From Dyella solisilvae (GTDB lineage Bacteria; Pseudomonadota; Gammaproteobacteria; Xanthomonadales; Rhodanobacteraceae), in assembly GCF_003351225.1 (NCBI RefSeq), contig NZ_QQSY01000009.1, positions 50,062 to 94,699 of the forward strand: a DNA stretch of 44,638 nucleotides. The letters run 5' to 3'. Positions 7,768 through 15,717 of the stretch are shown piece after piece. A program made the position numbers and the translations under genes. The notes beneath the pieces are model-generated. The model was given only the letters and a program-made list of their open reading frames with translations. It ran no database searches and had not been told where the DNA came from. The stretch's first letter is position 1, and every line of letters begins with the position of its first letter.

Positions 7768-9255
7768 TCAGTGCAAGGACGCTACGTCGATGCGTCCCTC
7801 GCGTGCCGCCTTGACCATCGCCGCGTGGTCCTTTTCGTTCTGTGCAGCGTAGGCCACGGAGAACGAGGCGATGGCGTCGGCGAAACTGTCACTCTTGCCC
7901 AAGTAGGCCGACAGCAGCACAGCATCGCCAGAGCGCGCATGCGCACGCGCCAGCGTATGGGCGCACAGGCGTCCGTAGCGCCGCAGGTTGGCGGCGCTCA
8001 TCAGCTCGACTTGGGGCGAAATCTTCGCGTCACGCAGCTGGCGAATGTAGAAGTGGCGGCGCGGCCCCTCGGTCCAGCCCAGGAACAAATCGCTGGCCGA
8101 CTGCATCAGGCGCTGGCCAGCCACCACGCGTTGGCCCTGGTGCGGATAGACGTTCTTGCCAATGAACGGATCGATCACCGAGGCGCGGGCTTCCTTGAAC
8201 TGCAGGAACAAGGGGTCGCCGTTGCCCGACACCAACAGGATGATGCCGCAGTAGGTTCCCACACTGCCCACGCCCACCACCTTGACGGCCGAATCGACGA
8301 CTTCAAAGCGATCGAGAAGCACGCGCCGTTCCGGTAGCAGCGATTGCCCATAATGGTGGAATGCCTTGGCGCGATCTTCGGCGCTGACGATGTTGTCGAT
8401 CGATACGTCGTGATAGATCAGCGGCGGCTGGTCCAGAATCCGCGGCGGCGAGCCACCGGCCACCGTGAACTTCACGAACTCCTTGGTATGGGCCGTTTGT
8501 TCGACCGCCTTGCGCACGATCTTGTTGGTGAGCTTCTTCATCTGCTCGTCTTGCATGCGACTGATCACATCCTGCAAGTCGATGTGGTCGTACCAGGCAT
8601 CGAGCAACGGCATCTGCGCGTAGTTCGCGATGTGGTCGCGATAGGCCGCGGCCGCCTCCCAGGCGATGTCGCGCCCATCGTTGGTGGTGAAGCCGTTGGC
8701 CTGGGCGGCCACCACCAGGCTGGCGCACAGGCGCTTGATGTCCCACTCCCACGGGCCGACCGTGGTTTCGTCGAAGTCATTGATGTCGAACACCAGCTCG
8801 CGTTCCGGCGTGGCGAAGCCGCCGAAATTGACCAGATGGGCGTCGCCGCAGATCTGCAGGTCGATGCCGGTGCGCGCGGCGCTGGCCAGATCGTTGGCCA
8901 TCAACGCGGCGGCGCCACGATAGAAGGCGAACGGCGAGGCCATCATGCGCGCGTAGCGGATCGGCACCAGCGACTCCACGCGTCCTTGCGAGGTTTCAAT
9001 CAGGATATCGACCGGGTCGCGGCGGTCGGCGGGCGCCTTCCAGCCCCCCAGCGTCTTGCGCGGGCAGCGTTCCCGCAGGGTCTTGGCCAGGGCCTGCCGC
9101 TCGGCCGGCGGGCGCAGCAGCGTCGCCTGCGAGTTGGGGGTCGAAGGCAACAGCTCCGATGGCGCCTGCTTTGGCTTGGCCTTGCGGCTTCGCGTAGGGC
9201 GCGCGGCCTTCTGTTCGGTGGTCTTGGGACCCTGCTGCTCAGCGACGGTGGACAT
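7768..9255 (-). CDS. DUF2252 family protein
   Basis: A 495-residue protein of the uncharacterised DUF2252 family. Residues 1-50 are a Lys/Arg/Pro-rich, probably disordered tail. Residues 135-175 carry the family hallmark CGDAHLVNFGGF, then FDINDFDET and WEWDIKRL. Later come a Gly-rich turn (GVGSVGT, 328-334), a strand with Lys354 (LQFKEA), a helix YGRLCAHTLARAHARSGD (427-444) and the typical FADAIASF...YAAQNEKDH end. These pieces look like kinase/aminoglycoside-phosphotransferase motifs in permuted order (see findings). No activity is established. The gene stands alone, divergent from the MliC-like lipoprotein gene, with a stem-loop after its stop. Confidence 0.9.
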   Translation of the reverse strand: MSTVAEQQGPKTTEQKAARPTRSRKAKPKQAPSELLPSTPNSQATLLRPPAERQALAKTLRERCPRKTLGGWKAPADRRDPVDILIETSQGRVESLVPIRYARMMASPFAFYRGAAALMANDLASAARTGIDLQICGDAHLVNFGGFATPERELVFDINDFDETTVGPWEWDIKRLCASLVVAAQANGFTTNDGRDIAWEAAAAYRDHIANYAQMPLLDAWYDHIDLQDVISRMQDEQMKKLTNKIVRKAVEQTAHTKEFVKFTVAGGSPPRILDQPPLIYHDVSIDNIVSAEDRAKAFHHYGQSLLPERRVLLDRFEVVDSAVKVVGVGSVGTYCGIILLVSGNGDPLFLQFKEARASVIDPFIGKNVYPHQGQRVVAGQRLMQSASDLFLGWTEGPRRHFYIRQLRDAKISPQVELMSAANLRRYGRLCAHTLARAHARSGDAVLLSAYLGKSDSFADAIASFSVAYAAQNEKDHAAMVKAAREGRIDVASLH

Positions 9256-9319
9256 GGGCGCCCCCTGCTAGGGATGAGACGTGGTCGACGGGGATCCGGC
9301 CTGTGGGCCAGAGGGTCAT

Positions 9320-9360
9320 TTGACACCCGAACCCTGTGAAGAAATACCGTAGAAATACCG
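9320..9360 (+). promoter_or_regulatory. Candidate promoter with tandem 9-mer
   Basis: A perfect TTGACA (9320-9325) is followed 17 bases on by AATACC. GAAATACCG occurs twice in a row with an 11-base period (9341-9349 and 9352-9360), one helical turn apart, as an activator or repressor site might. It lies in the 226-base gap between divergent genes and could serve the lipoprotein gene at 9482. Confidence 0.35.
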
Positions 9361-9481
9361 GTAATGGCGTAAAGCCGGCACATGCGGCTTAACGGGTCCT
9401 TCACGCGGCAGCCACCTGAAGCGAACGATCCTGCGGTGACGCACGCCGGCGCCACCCCGGCCCTTCGCCGAGGAATCGACC

Positions 9482-9913
9482 ATGCCCATCCCCCGCCGAC
9501 TGTGGACGGCCACGCTGCTGCTGATGCTCGCCGGCTGCCAGTCGCCTGACGACAACCCGTCCGAGCGCGCGGCCGCCAGTGCGCCAACCACCAAGGCGCC
9601 GGCCGCGGCGACCTCCGCGCCGGACACCACGCCTGGCGCCACTACGCCGGCCGTTCACGTGTATGCCTACCAGTGCGGCGAGCTGGCGGTGACCGGACAC
9701 TTCACCGCGGAGCAGGTGACGCTCACTTTCAGCGGCAAGACGCTGGTCTTGCCTCATGCCATGGCCGCCTCGGGCGCGCGCTATGCCGACGACCTGGGCA
9801 ACGAGTTCTGGGGCAAGGGACTGAAGGACGCGACTTTCACGCTCGCGGGTGACGCGCCGCGCACCTGCAGCGGATCTGGCGAGGAACTTCCCTCGCCGAG
9901 CACCTCGCTGTAG
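9482..9913 (+). CDS. MliC-like lysozyme inhibitor lipoprotein
   Basis: A 143-residue lipoprotein. The lipobox LAGC places the lipidated Cys at 19; Gln follows it, so outer-membrane sorting is expected. Residues 20-55 are an Ala/Thr/Pro-rich linker. Residues about 58-130 match the MliC/PliC domain of inhibitors of C-type lysozyme: YQCGE at the start, a strand pair around VTLTFSGKTLVL, the conserved ASGARYADD...NEFWGKG segment and a closing Cys (RTCSG) for a disulphide. Function is inferred from the family: protection of peptidoglycan from host or predator lysozyme. GAGG lies 9 bases before the ATG. Confidence 0.85.
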   Translation: MPIPRRLWTATLLLMLAGCQSPDDNPSERAAASAPTTKAPAAATSAPDTTPGATTPAVHVYAYQCGELAVTGHFTAEQVTLTFSGKTLVLPHAMAASGARYADDLGNEFWGKGLKDATFTLAGDAPRTCSGSGEELPSPSTSL

Positions 9914-9966
9914 TCGCCATGGACGATGGACGCATGCCCGCACCAACAGCCGCGAGGTCCTGAGCC

Positions 9967-10632
9967 ATGTTGCAGGAATTCACGCAGACCTTCCTGCTGC
10001 TGGTGACTGGCCTGTTTCCGATCATCAATCCGCCAGCATCGGCGATGATCGTGCTGACCATGATCCCCGACGCCACGCCGGCCGAGCGCACCGAGCTGGC
10101 CTGGCGCATCACCACCAACAGTTTCGCCATCCTGCTTGGATCATTGTTGATCGGCGCCTACGTGCTGTCGTTCTTCGGCATTTCGATTCCGGTGCTGCGC
10201 GTGGCCGGCGGCGTGATCATCGCCACGGCCGGCTGGAACCTGCTGCAGAAGCCCGATGAGGACGAGAGCGAGGAAGCCGCCCAGCTCAAGGCGCGCCCCC
10301 ATACGGGTTCGCTGGCCTCCAAGGCGTTCTATCCGTTGACCATGCCGCTCACGGTGGGACCGGGCTCGATCTCCGTGGCGATCGCGCTGGGCACCGGCTC
10401 CCCACGCGGCGGCCCCGCGCCGGGTCACTTCGCCGGCGTGGCGGCGGCGCTGGTCATCCTGTGCGCCAGCATTTACGTGTGCGTGCGCTTTGCCGGCGAC
10501 CTGGAACGCCTGCTAGGCAACATCGGCACCAAGATCACCATGCGGCTGTTCGCCTTCGTGATCTTCTGCATCGGCATGCAACTGCTGTGGAACGGTTTGT
10601 CCGAGCTGTTGCGTTCGATTCACCCCAGTTAG
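9967..10632 (+). CDS. MarC family integral membrane protein
   Basis: A 221-residue protein, the same length as E. coli MarC, with six predicted membrane segments. FPIINPPASA near residue 17-26 and PLTMPLTVGPGSIS near 119-132 are the paired half-repeats of the MarC/UPF0056 family. The middle charged loop (KPDEDESEEAAQLK) separates the two halves. The transport substrate, if any, is unknown; the original link to multiple antibiotic resistance has not held up. Its stop codon overlaps the convergent comF stop by 4 bases (10629-10632). Confidence 0.9.
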   Translation: MLQEFTQTFLLLVTGLFPIINPPASAMIVLTMIPDATPAERTELAWRITTNSFAILLGSLLIGAYVLSFFGISIPVLRVAGGVIIATAGWNLLQKPDEDESEEAAQLKARPHTGSLASKAFYPLTMPLTVGPGSISVAIALGTGSPRGGPAPGHFAGVAAALVILCASIYVCVRFAGDLERLLGNIGTKITMRLFAFVIFCIGMQLLWNGLSELLRSIHPS

Positions 10633-11354
10633 CCGGCCACACTCGACGGCGCGCGCGCCAATGCCCAGACGTCGACCCGCGCGACGCCGGCACGCTTCAG
10701 CGCGCGCACACATTCGGCCAGGGTCGCACCGGTGGTGAACACGTCGTCGAGCAGCGCGACATGCGGGGGCAAGGCAATTCCGTCGCGGACGGCGAAGGCC
10801 CCGCGCACGTTGCGCCGGCGCGCGATGGCGCCCAGTTCGGTCTGCGCATCGGTCTGTCGAATGCGTTGCAGCACATCGTGACGCAGCGGCAGGCGCCATC
10901 CACGCGCCAACGCACGGGCCAACTCCAACGCCTGGTTGTAGCCGCGCTCGCGCAGGCGCTGACGATGCAGGGGTACCGGCACGATCAGTTGCGGCAGCGC
11001 GAGCGGAAGCGGTTCGCGCCACCACAGCGTGGACAGCACCCGGCCGGCGGCCAGATCGGCGCCGAACTTGAAGCGAGATTCCAGCCGATCCAGCGGCCAT
11101 GCATAACGGAACGGCGCCCAGGCCGCGTCCCACGGCGGAGTTCGTCGCTGGCACTGGCCGCACAGCGCCGCGGGCTCGGCCAGCGGCAGGGCGCAACGCG
11201 CGCAACAACTGCGATTTCGCGGCAGCTCGGCGGCGCAGTCACGGCACAGGTCCAGGCCATCGTCGCCCGGCGCGCCGCACAGCAGGCAATGCAGGGGAAG
11301 TACGAAGCGGCCCAGCGCATGCGCCGCGGGCCGCCACCAGGAAAGCGCCTCCAT
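10629..11354 (-). CDS. comF: ComF family phosphoribosyltransferase-like protein
   Basis: A 241-residue ComF/GntX-type protein. The N-terminal double zinc ribbon is visible (CLLCG, CRDC, CCARC, CGQC between residues 23 and 70). The C-terminal PRTase-like domain ends with the PRPP-loop motif VALLDDVFTTGATL; the VPVPLHRQRLRERGYNQA segment is also diagnostic. ComF proteins take part in handling incoming single-stranded DNA in natural transformation in several bacteria. Preceded 15 bases upstream by a small membrane protein gene on the same strand, so probably cotranscribed; convergent with marC. Confidence 0.9.
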   Translation of the reverse strand: MEALSWWRPAAHALGRFVLPLHCLLCGAPGDDGLDLCRDCAAELPRNRSCCARCALPLAEPAALCGQCQRRTPPWDAAWAPFRYAWPLDRLESRFKFGADLAAGRVLSTLWWREPLPLALPQLIVPVPLHRQRLRERGYNQALELARALARGWRLPLRHDVLQRIRQTDAQTELGAIARRRNVRGAFAVRDGIALPPHVALLDDVFTTGATLAECVRALKRAGVARVDVWALARAPSSVAG

Positions 11355-11369
11355 GCGCCGGATCTCCGC

Positions 11370-11576
11370 TCAGCTCTTGGGTTTGAACATGGCCGCGTCG
11401 AGGATCGACCACAGATGGATGATCCAGCCTAGCCAGACAATCCACAGGATCGCCGCCAGCACGAACATCACCAGGGCGATCCAGAATCGGCCCTGCACCA
11501 GCTGGCCCAGGCCGGGAATGAACAAACTGCAGATGGCGGCAAGCACATTGCCCGCGCTGCCCTGTCCTGCACTCAT
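11370..11576 (-). CDS. Small membrane protein (TM2-like)
   Basis: A 68-residue protein with two hydrophobic segments. The first contains SLFIPGLGQLVQGRF, the Pro-Gly-Leu-Gly-Gln turn seen in TM2-like and related small membrane proteins; the second is IALVMFVLAAILWIVWLGW, and the tail is basic (KPKS). GGAG sits 8 bases before the ATG at 11576; an in-frame ATG at 11603 has poorer support. No function can be assigned. It lies immediately upstream of comF. Confidence 0.7.
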   Translation of the reverse strand: MSAGQGSAGNVLAAICSLFIPGLGQLVQGRFWIALVMFVLAAILWIVWLGWIIHLWSILDAAMFKPKS

Positions 11577-11633
11577 GCCGGCGGCTCCGTGGAGTGAATG
11601 CATCGATGGTAGCGCCAGCCATACGCCGACGCA

Positions 11634-11667
11634 TCGTAAACTTCACTAATGCCGCAAAAGTTGACAG
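11634..11667. promoter_or_regulatory. BirA-operator-like dyad upstream of bioB
   Basis: TCGTAAACT (11634-11642) and AGTTGACAG (11659-11667) are separated by 16 bases. The known proteobacterial BirA operator is TTGTAAACC-N16-GGTTTACAA in E. coli; the two halves here match 7 of 9 and 6 of 9 with the same spacer. The right half overlaps the perfect -35 TTGACA of the candidate bioB promoter. It requires that this organism's BirA has the DNA-binding domain, which cannot be seen here. Confidence 0.5.
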
Positions 11668-11688
11668 AGCGGAATGCCCTGCCACACT
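11661..11688 (+). promoter_or_regulatory. Candidate bioB promoter
   Basis: TTGACA at 11661-11666 and CACACT at 11683-11688 with a 16-base spacer. Initiation near 11695 would give a leader of about 24 bases to the bioB ATG at 11719, and would exclude the alternative upstream ATG at 11674. Confidence 0.45.
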
Positions 11689-11718
11689 GTCGCAAATTCC
11701 TTCCCCAGAGCTGTCGCC

Positions 11719-12759
11719 ATGGCCCAACCGATCCGCCACGACTGGACCCGCGCCGAAGTGGCCGCGCTGTTCGCGCTGCCGTTCAATGAACTGCTGCATC
11801 GCGCGCATTCGGTGCACCGCGAGCACCACGATCCCAACGCGGTGCAGGTGTCCACACTGCTCTCGATCAAGACCGGCGGCTGCCCCGAGGATTGCGCCTA
11901 CTGCCCGCAGGCCGCGCGCTACGACACTGGCGTGGAAGCGCAGAAGCTTATGAGCGTGGACGCCGTGGTGGCGCGCGCGCAGGCAGCCAAGGACGCCGGC
12001 GCCTCCCGCTTCTGCATGGGCGCCGCGTGGCGTAGCCCGAAAGACCGCGACGTGCTGAAGGTGGCCGAGATCGTGCGTGCGGTGAAGGGCCTGGGCCTGG
12101 AAACCTGCGCCACGCTGGGCATGCTCAACGGCGAACAGGCCGCAACGCTCAAGCAGGCCGGTCTGGACTACTACAACCACAACCTGGACACCGCGCCGGA
12201 GTTCTACGGCGAGATCATCCACACCCGCCAGTACCAGGATCGTCTGGACACGCTCGAACACGTGCGCGAAGCGGGCCTGAAGACCTGCTGCGGCGGTATT
12301 GTCGGCATGGGCGAGACGCGCGAGCAGCGCGCCGGCCTGCTGCAGACGCTGGCCAACCTTCCCGAGCACCCGGAATCGGTGCCGATCAACCAGCTGGTGC
12401 AGGTGGAAGGCACGCCGCTCAACGGCGTGCAGGCGCTGGATCCGTTCGAGTTCGTGCGCAGCATTGCGGTCGCGCGCATCCTGATGCCAGCCTCGATGGT
12501 GCGTCTGTCCGCCGGCCGCCAGCAGATGGACGACGCCGTGCAGGCGCTGTGCTTCTTCGCCGGCGCCAACTCGATCTTCTACGGCGAGAAGCTGCTCACG
12601 ACCGGCAACCCGGACGTGGAGCATGACCGCGCGCTGTTCAAGCGTCTGGACCTGCATTCGCTGGAGGTGGTGGAGGAAGCCAACACCGTGCATGCGGACA
12701 TCATGGAAGCCGATAGCGCCGGATGCGGTCATGGCTGCGGTTGCAGCGCGGCTGCGTGA
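11719..12759 (+). CDS. bioB: Biotin synthase BioB
   Basis: A 346-residue radical-SAM enzyme that inserts sulphur into dethiobiotin, the last step of biotin synthesis. The [4Fe-4S] ligands are Cys55, Cys59 and Cys62 ([12 protein letters not shown]); [17 protein letters not shown] and the Arg in SAGR complete the family signature that binds the auxiliary [2Fe-2S] cluster and substrate. The start was set by alignment with known BioB; an in-frame ATG at 11674 lies inside the promoter candidate. The extreme C-terminus, C336-G-H-G-C340-G-C342, is a small Cys/His-rich tail not needed in E. coli BioB. First gene of the biotin block. Confidence 0.97.
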   Translation: MAQPIRHDWTRAEVAALFALPFNELLHRAHSVHREHHDPNAVQVSTLLSIKTGGCPEDCAYCPQAARYDTGVEAQKLMSVDAVVARAQAAKDAGASRFCMGAAWRSPKDRDVLKVAEIVRAVKGLGLETCATLGMLNGEQAATLKQAGLDYYNHNLDTAPEFYGEIIHTRQYQDRLDTLEHVREAGLKTCCGGIVGMGETREQRAGLLQTLANLPEHPESVPINQLVQVEGTPLNGVQALDPFEFVRSIAVARILMPASMVRLSAGRQQMDDAVQALCFFAGANSIFYGEKLLTTGNPDVEHDRALFKRLDLHSLEVVEEANTVHADIMEADSAGCGHGCGCSAAA

Positions 12760-12797
12760 GACGCGGTGCCGGGATACGAGACACTTCGCTCAAACCG

Positions 12798-12821
12798 TCA
12801 TTCCCGCGGAAGCGGGGATGA
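12798..12821. repeat. REP-like palindrome, copy 2
   Basis: TCATTCCCGC-GGAA-GCGGGGATGA, a 10-bp stem with one wobble, in the 90-base gap between bioB and bioF. Same family as 187-206 and 19840-19867. Confidence 0.8.
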
Positions 12822-12849
12822 TGAGGAATGAGGCGTTGTTGCGACGCCC

Positions 12850-14031
12850 ATGACGCGCCCCTCACTTACTGAACGGTTGGCCCGGCACAGCGCCGAACGA
12901 GCGCAAGCCGGCCTGCTGCGGCGCCTGCGCACCATCGACCATGCCGATGGCGCCTGGGTGCATAGCGCGGGTCGCCGGCTGCTGGCCTTCTGCACCAACG
13001 ACTACCTCGGGCTCGCCCAGCATCCCACGCTGGTCGCCGCGCTGAAGAAGGCCGCCGACGAGTCGGGCGTGGGCAGCGGCTCCGCCCACCTGATCGGCGG
13101 CCATCGCCGCGAACACGCGGCGCTGGAAGAAGCGCTCGCCGAATGGACCGGGCGCGAACGCGCCCTGCTGTTCTCCACCGGCTACATGGCCAACCTCGGC
13201 GTGATGCAGGCGTTGCTGCAACGCGACGACCTGTGCGTGCAGGACAAGCTCAACCATGCCTGCCTGCTCGACGGCGCCCAGCTGGCCGGCGCCACGCTAC
13301 GTCGCTATCCGCATGCCGATGTCGATGGCGCAGCGCGCCAGCTCGCCAGCCAGGGCGACGCCGCCGCGCTGCTCGCCACCGATGGCGTGTTCAGCATGGA
13401 CGGCGACATCGCGCCGCTGGGCGAACTTGCCGGCCTCTGTCGCCGCGAAGGCGCCACCTTCATGGTGGACGATGCGCACGGACTGGGCGTACTGGGGCCG
13501 CAAGGCGAAGGCAGCGTCACCACGGCGGGCCTTGGCCAGGACGACGTGCCGGTGCTGATGGCCACCCTAGGCAAGGCGCTGGGCTGCAGCGGCGCCTTCG
13601 TGGCCGGCTCAGCGGCGCTGATCGAAGGCCTGGTCCAGTCGGCCCGCACCTATATCTATACGACCGCGATGCCCCCAGCGCTGGCCGCCGCCACCCTGGC
13701 GGCCGTAAAACTGACCCTGACCGAAGACTGGCGACGGGAGAAGCTGCAGGCGTTGATCGCCCGCTTCCGCCACGGCGCGAGCCAGCTGGGCCTGCCGTTG
13801 ATGCCCTCGCCCACCGCCATCCAGCCGCTGCTGCTGGGCGACGCGCAGACCGCCCTCGATGCCTCCAAGGCGCTGGAGCAGCAGGGTTTCCTGGTCACCG
13901 CGATCCGCCCGCCAACGGTGCCCCAGGGCAAGTCGCGCCTGCGTATCACGCTGTCGGCCGCCCACGAGGAGGCGGACGTGGACCGGTTGCTGGAGGCCCT
14001 GTCCCGGGTCGCCGCGCCCCGCCCCGTATAA
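12850..14031 (+). CDS. bioF: 8-amino-7-oxononanoate synthase BioF
   Basis: A 393-residue PLP-dependent alpha-oxoamine synthase that condenses pimeloyl-ACP with alanine, the first step of biotin ring assembly. Lys242 in [10 protein letters not shown] forms the aldimine with [38 protein letters not shown] and FSTGYM are characteristic. Length is typical. It follows bioB after 90 bases holding a REP palindrome, so cotranscription is likely but a separate weak promoter cannot be excluded. Only a weak ribosome site is seen. bioA and bioD are not in the window. Confidence 0.96.
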   Translation: MTRPSLTERLARHSAERAQAGLLRRLRTIDHADGAWVHSAGRRLLAFCTNDYLGLAQHPTLVAALKKAADESGVGSGSAHLIGGHRREHAALEEALAEWTGRERALLFSTGYMANLGVMQALLQRDDLCVQDKLNHACLLDGAQLAGATLRRYPHADVDGAARQLASQGDAAALLATDGVFSMDGDIAPLGELAGLCRREGATFMVDDAHGLGVLGPQGEGSVTTAGLGQDDVPVLMATLGKALGCSGAFVAGSAALIEGLVQSARTYIYTTAMPPALAAATLAAVKLTLTEDWRREKLQALIARFRHGASQLGLPLMPSPTAIQPLLLGDAQTALDASKALEQQGFLVTAIRPPTVPQGKSRLRITLSAAHEEADVDRLLEALSRVAAPRPV

Positions 14032-14059
14032 TGGCCTCTTCAGCCGTACCCATCCCCCC

Positions 14060-14950
14060 ATGTCCATCATCAATCTCTCCGCCTATCGATTCGTCGGCCT
14101 GGACGACCTTCCGGCGCTGCGCGAACGCATCCACGCGCGCTGCGAAGCGCTGGCGCTGAAGGGCACCATCCTGCTCGCGCCGGAGGGCATCAACCTGTTC
14201 CTCGCCGGTGCGCAGGAGCCGATCGACGCCTTCATGAACTGGCTGCGCGAAGACCCGCGCTTCGCCGGACTGGAGCCGAAGGTGTCGGTGTCCGATGCCG
14301 TACCGTTCGGCCGCATGCGCGTGCGCCTGAAGAAAGAGATCATCACCATGCGCATGCCGGCGATCCGGCCGGAAGGCTCGCGCGCGCCGGTCGTGGCGCC
14401 GGTGACGCTGCAGCGCTGGCTGGCACAGGGCCGTGACGACGAGGGCCGCGAAGTCGTGCTGCTGGATACGCGCAACGACTACGAGACCGATGTGGGCCTG
14501 TTCGCCGATGCTGTGGACTACCGCATCGCCAGCTTCACCGAACTCCCCGCCGCCCTCGCCGCCGACCGCGCGCGTTATGAGGGCAAGACGGTGGTGTCCT
14601 ACTGCACAGGCGGCATTCGTTGCGAAAAGGCGGCGCTGCACATGCAGGACATCGGCATGGAGCGCGTGTACCAGTTGGAAGGCGGCATCCTGAAATATTT
14701 CGAGGAAACCGACGGCGCGCACTGGCGCGGCGACTGCTTCGTGTTCGACGAGCGCGGCGCGCTGGACAAGAACCTCGCGCCCGCCGCTCTGCTCCCTCTC
14801 CCCGCTGGGGAGAGGGCTGGGGTGAGGGGCCAACCTAGCGAAAGCCCTGCACTTGGCGACGCCTTCTCGAGCACCCGCCCTTTACCCCCTTCAGGGGGCT
14901 CATCCGCCCCTTCGGGTCACCTTCTCCCCGACGGGGAGCAGGCACTTTGA
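14060..14950 (+). CDS. trhO: tRNA uridine-34 hydroxylase TrhO (rhodanese-like, UPF0176) with repeat-derived tail
   Basis: A 296-residue protein of the TrhO/YceA family, which makes 5-hydroxyuridine at wobble position 34 of tRNA. An N-terminal ferredoxin-like domain (about 1-95, [16 protein letters not shown]) precedes a rhodanese domain (about 115-225) with the active-site Cys182 in [13 protein letters not shown]. The natural protein appears to end near residue 240 ([15 protein letters not shown]); residues 241-296 are Pro/Gly/Ser-rich and are encoded by a dispersed repeat block (14790-14946). No ribosome site is visible before the ATG, 28 bases after bioF. Its stop overlaps the bioH start. 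Unusual as a member of a biotin block. Confidence 0.92.
   Translation: MSIINLSAYRFVGLDDLPALRERIHARCEALALKGTILLAPEGINLFLAGAQEPIDAFMNWLREDPRFAGLEPKVSVSDAVPFGRMRVRLKKEIITMRMPAIRPEGSRAPVVAPVTLQRWLAQGRDDEGREVVLLDTRNDYETDVGLFADAVDYRIASFTELPAALAADRARYEGKTVVSYCTGGIRCEKAALHMQDIGMERVYQLEGGILKYFEETDGAHWRGDCFVFDERGALDKNLAPAALLPLPAGERAGVRGQPSESPALGDAFSSTRPLPPSGGSSAPSGHLLPDGEQAL
14790..14946. repeat. Dispersed repeat block inside the trhO 3' end
   Basis: CCCTCTCCCC-GCT-GGGGAGAGGG (14794-14816) is a perfect 10-bp hairpin followed by ctggggtgagggg, a sequence family common between genes of many proteobacteria. Two more hairpins follow: CCCCCT/AGGGGG (14885-14898) and CTCCCC-GAC-GGGGAG (14924-14938). The block is read through by trhO as its last codons and its end supplies the GGGGAG ribosome site of bioH. 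Confidence 0.75.
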
Positions 14951-15717
14951 CCCTGCACATCGAGACCCACGGCCACGGCGAAATCCCCGTGGTGCTCCTG
15001 CATGGCTGGGCCATGCACGGCGGCATGATGGAACCGCTGTGCGAGGTGCTGGCCAACCGCTGCACGCTGCACGTGGTCGACCTGCCCGGCCACGGTTATT
15101 CGCGCGACAGCACGCTGCCGCTGGAGCCCTCCGCCTGCGCCCAGGCGATCGCCGAGCGCACCCCGGCGGCGATCTGGATCGGCTGGTCGCTCGGCGGCCT
15201 GATCGCGATGACCGGCGCGCTGGAGCATCCGCACAACGTGCTTGGTCTGGGCGTCATCGACGGTACGCCGAAGTTCTCTCGCAGCGAGGACTGGCCGCAT
15301 GGCAGCGACCCCAAGCTGGTGCGCCAGCTCGCCGATGACCTGGAAACCGACTACCACGGCACGCTGGAACGCTTCATGGCGCTGGAGGCCATGGGCAGCC
15401 GCGACCCGATGGCCGAGGTGCGCCACCTGCGCAGCCTGATCTTCACCCGCGGCGAACCCGACCTGCGCGTGCTGCAGGAAGGCATCCGCATTCTGGAAAC
15501 CAGCGATCGCCGCGCTGATCTGGCCGGCCTTGCCGTGCCCAGCGCATGGATCGCCGGCCGCCGCGACCGCATCGTGCCGCCCGCGGCGATGGCGTGGTCG
15601 GCCGAGCAGTCCCGCGGCCGCTTCGTGGAAATCGCCCACGCCGGTCACGCGCCCTTCTTTGGTTACGCTGCGGAAGTCGCCGAAGGGCTGGCGCCGCTGC
15701 TGGACAGTCTTTCATGA
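14947..15717 (+). CDS. bioH: Pimeloyl-ACP methyl ester carboxylesterase BioH
   Basis: A 256-residue alpha/beta hydrolase that removes the methyl group from pimeloyl-ACP methyl ester, releasing pimeloyl-ACP for BioF. The triad is Ser81 (IGWSLGGL), Asp207 ([10 protein letters not shown]) and His234 (HAGHAPFF); HGWAMHGG at 19-26 is the BioH-type oxyanion segment and length equals E. coli BioH. The start is a TTG that overlaps the trhO stop (TTGA), with GGGGAG 8 bases upstream, itself inside a 6-bp hairpin, so translation is probably coupled to trhO. It overlaps bioC by 4 bases (ATGA). Confidence 0.95.
   Translation: MTLHIETHGHGEIPVVLLHGWAMHGGMMEPLCEVLANRCTLHVVDLPGHGYSRDSTLPLEPSACAQAIAERTPAAIWIGWSLGGLIAMTGALEHPHNVLGLGVIDGTPKFSRSEDWPHGSDPKLVRQLADDLETDYHGTLERFMALEAMGSRDPMAEVRHLRSLIFTRGEPDLRVLQEGIRILETSDRRADLAGLAVPSAWIAGRRDRIVPPAAMAWSAEQSRGRFVEIAHAGHAPFFGYAAEVAEGLAPLLDSLS

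Noticed and set aside
11674-11718. Upstream ATG for bioB adding 15 residues
   Set aside because: It lies between the -35 and -10 of the promoter candidate and BioB alignment begins at 11719.
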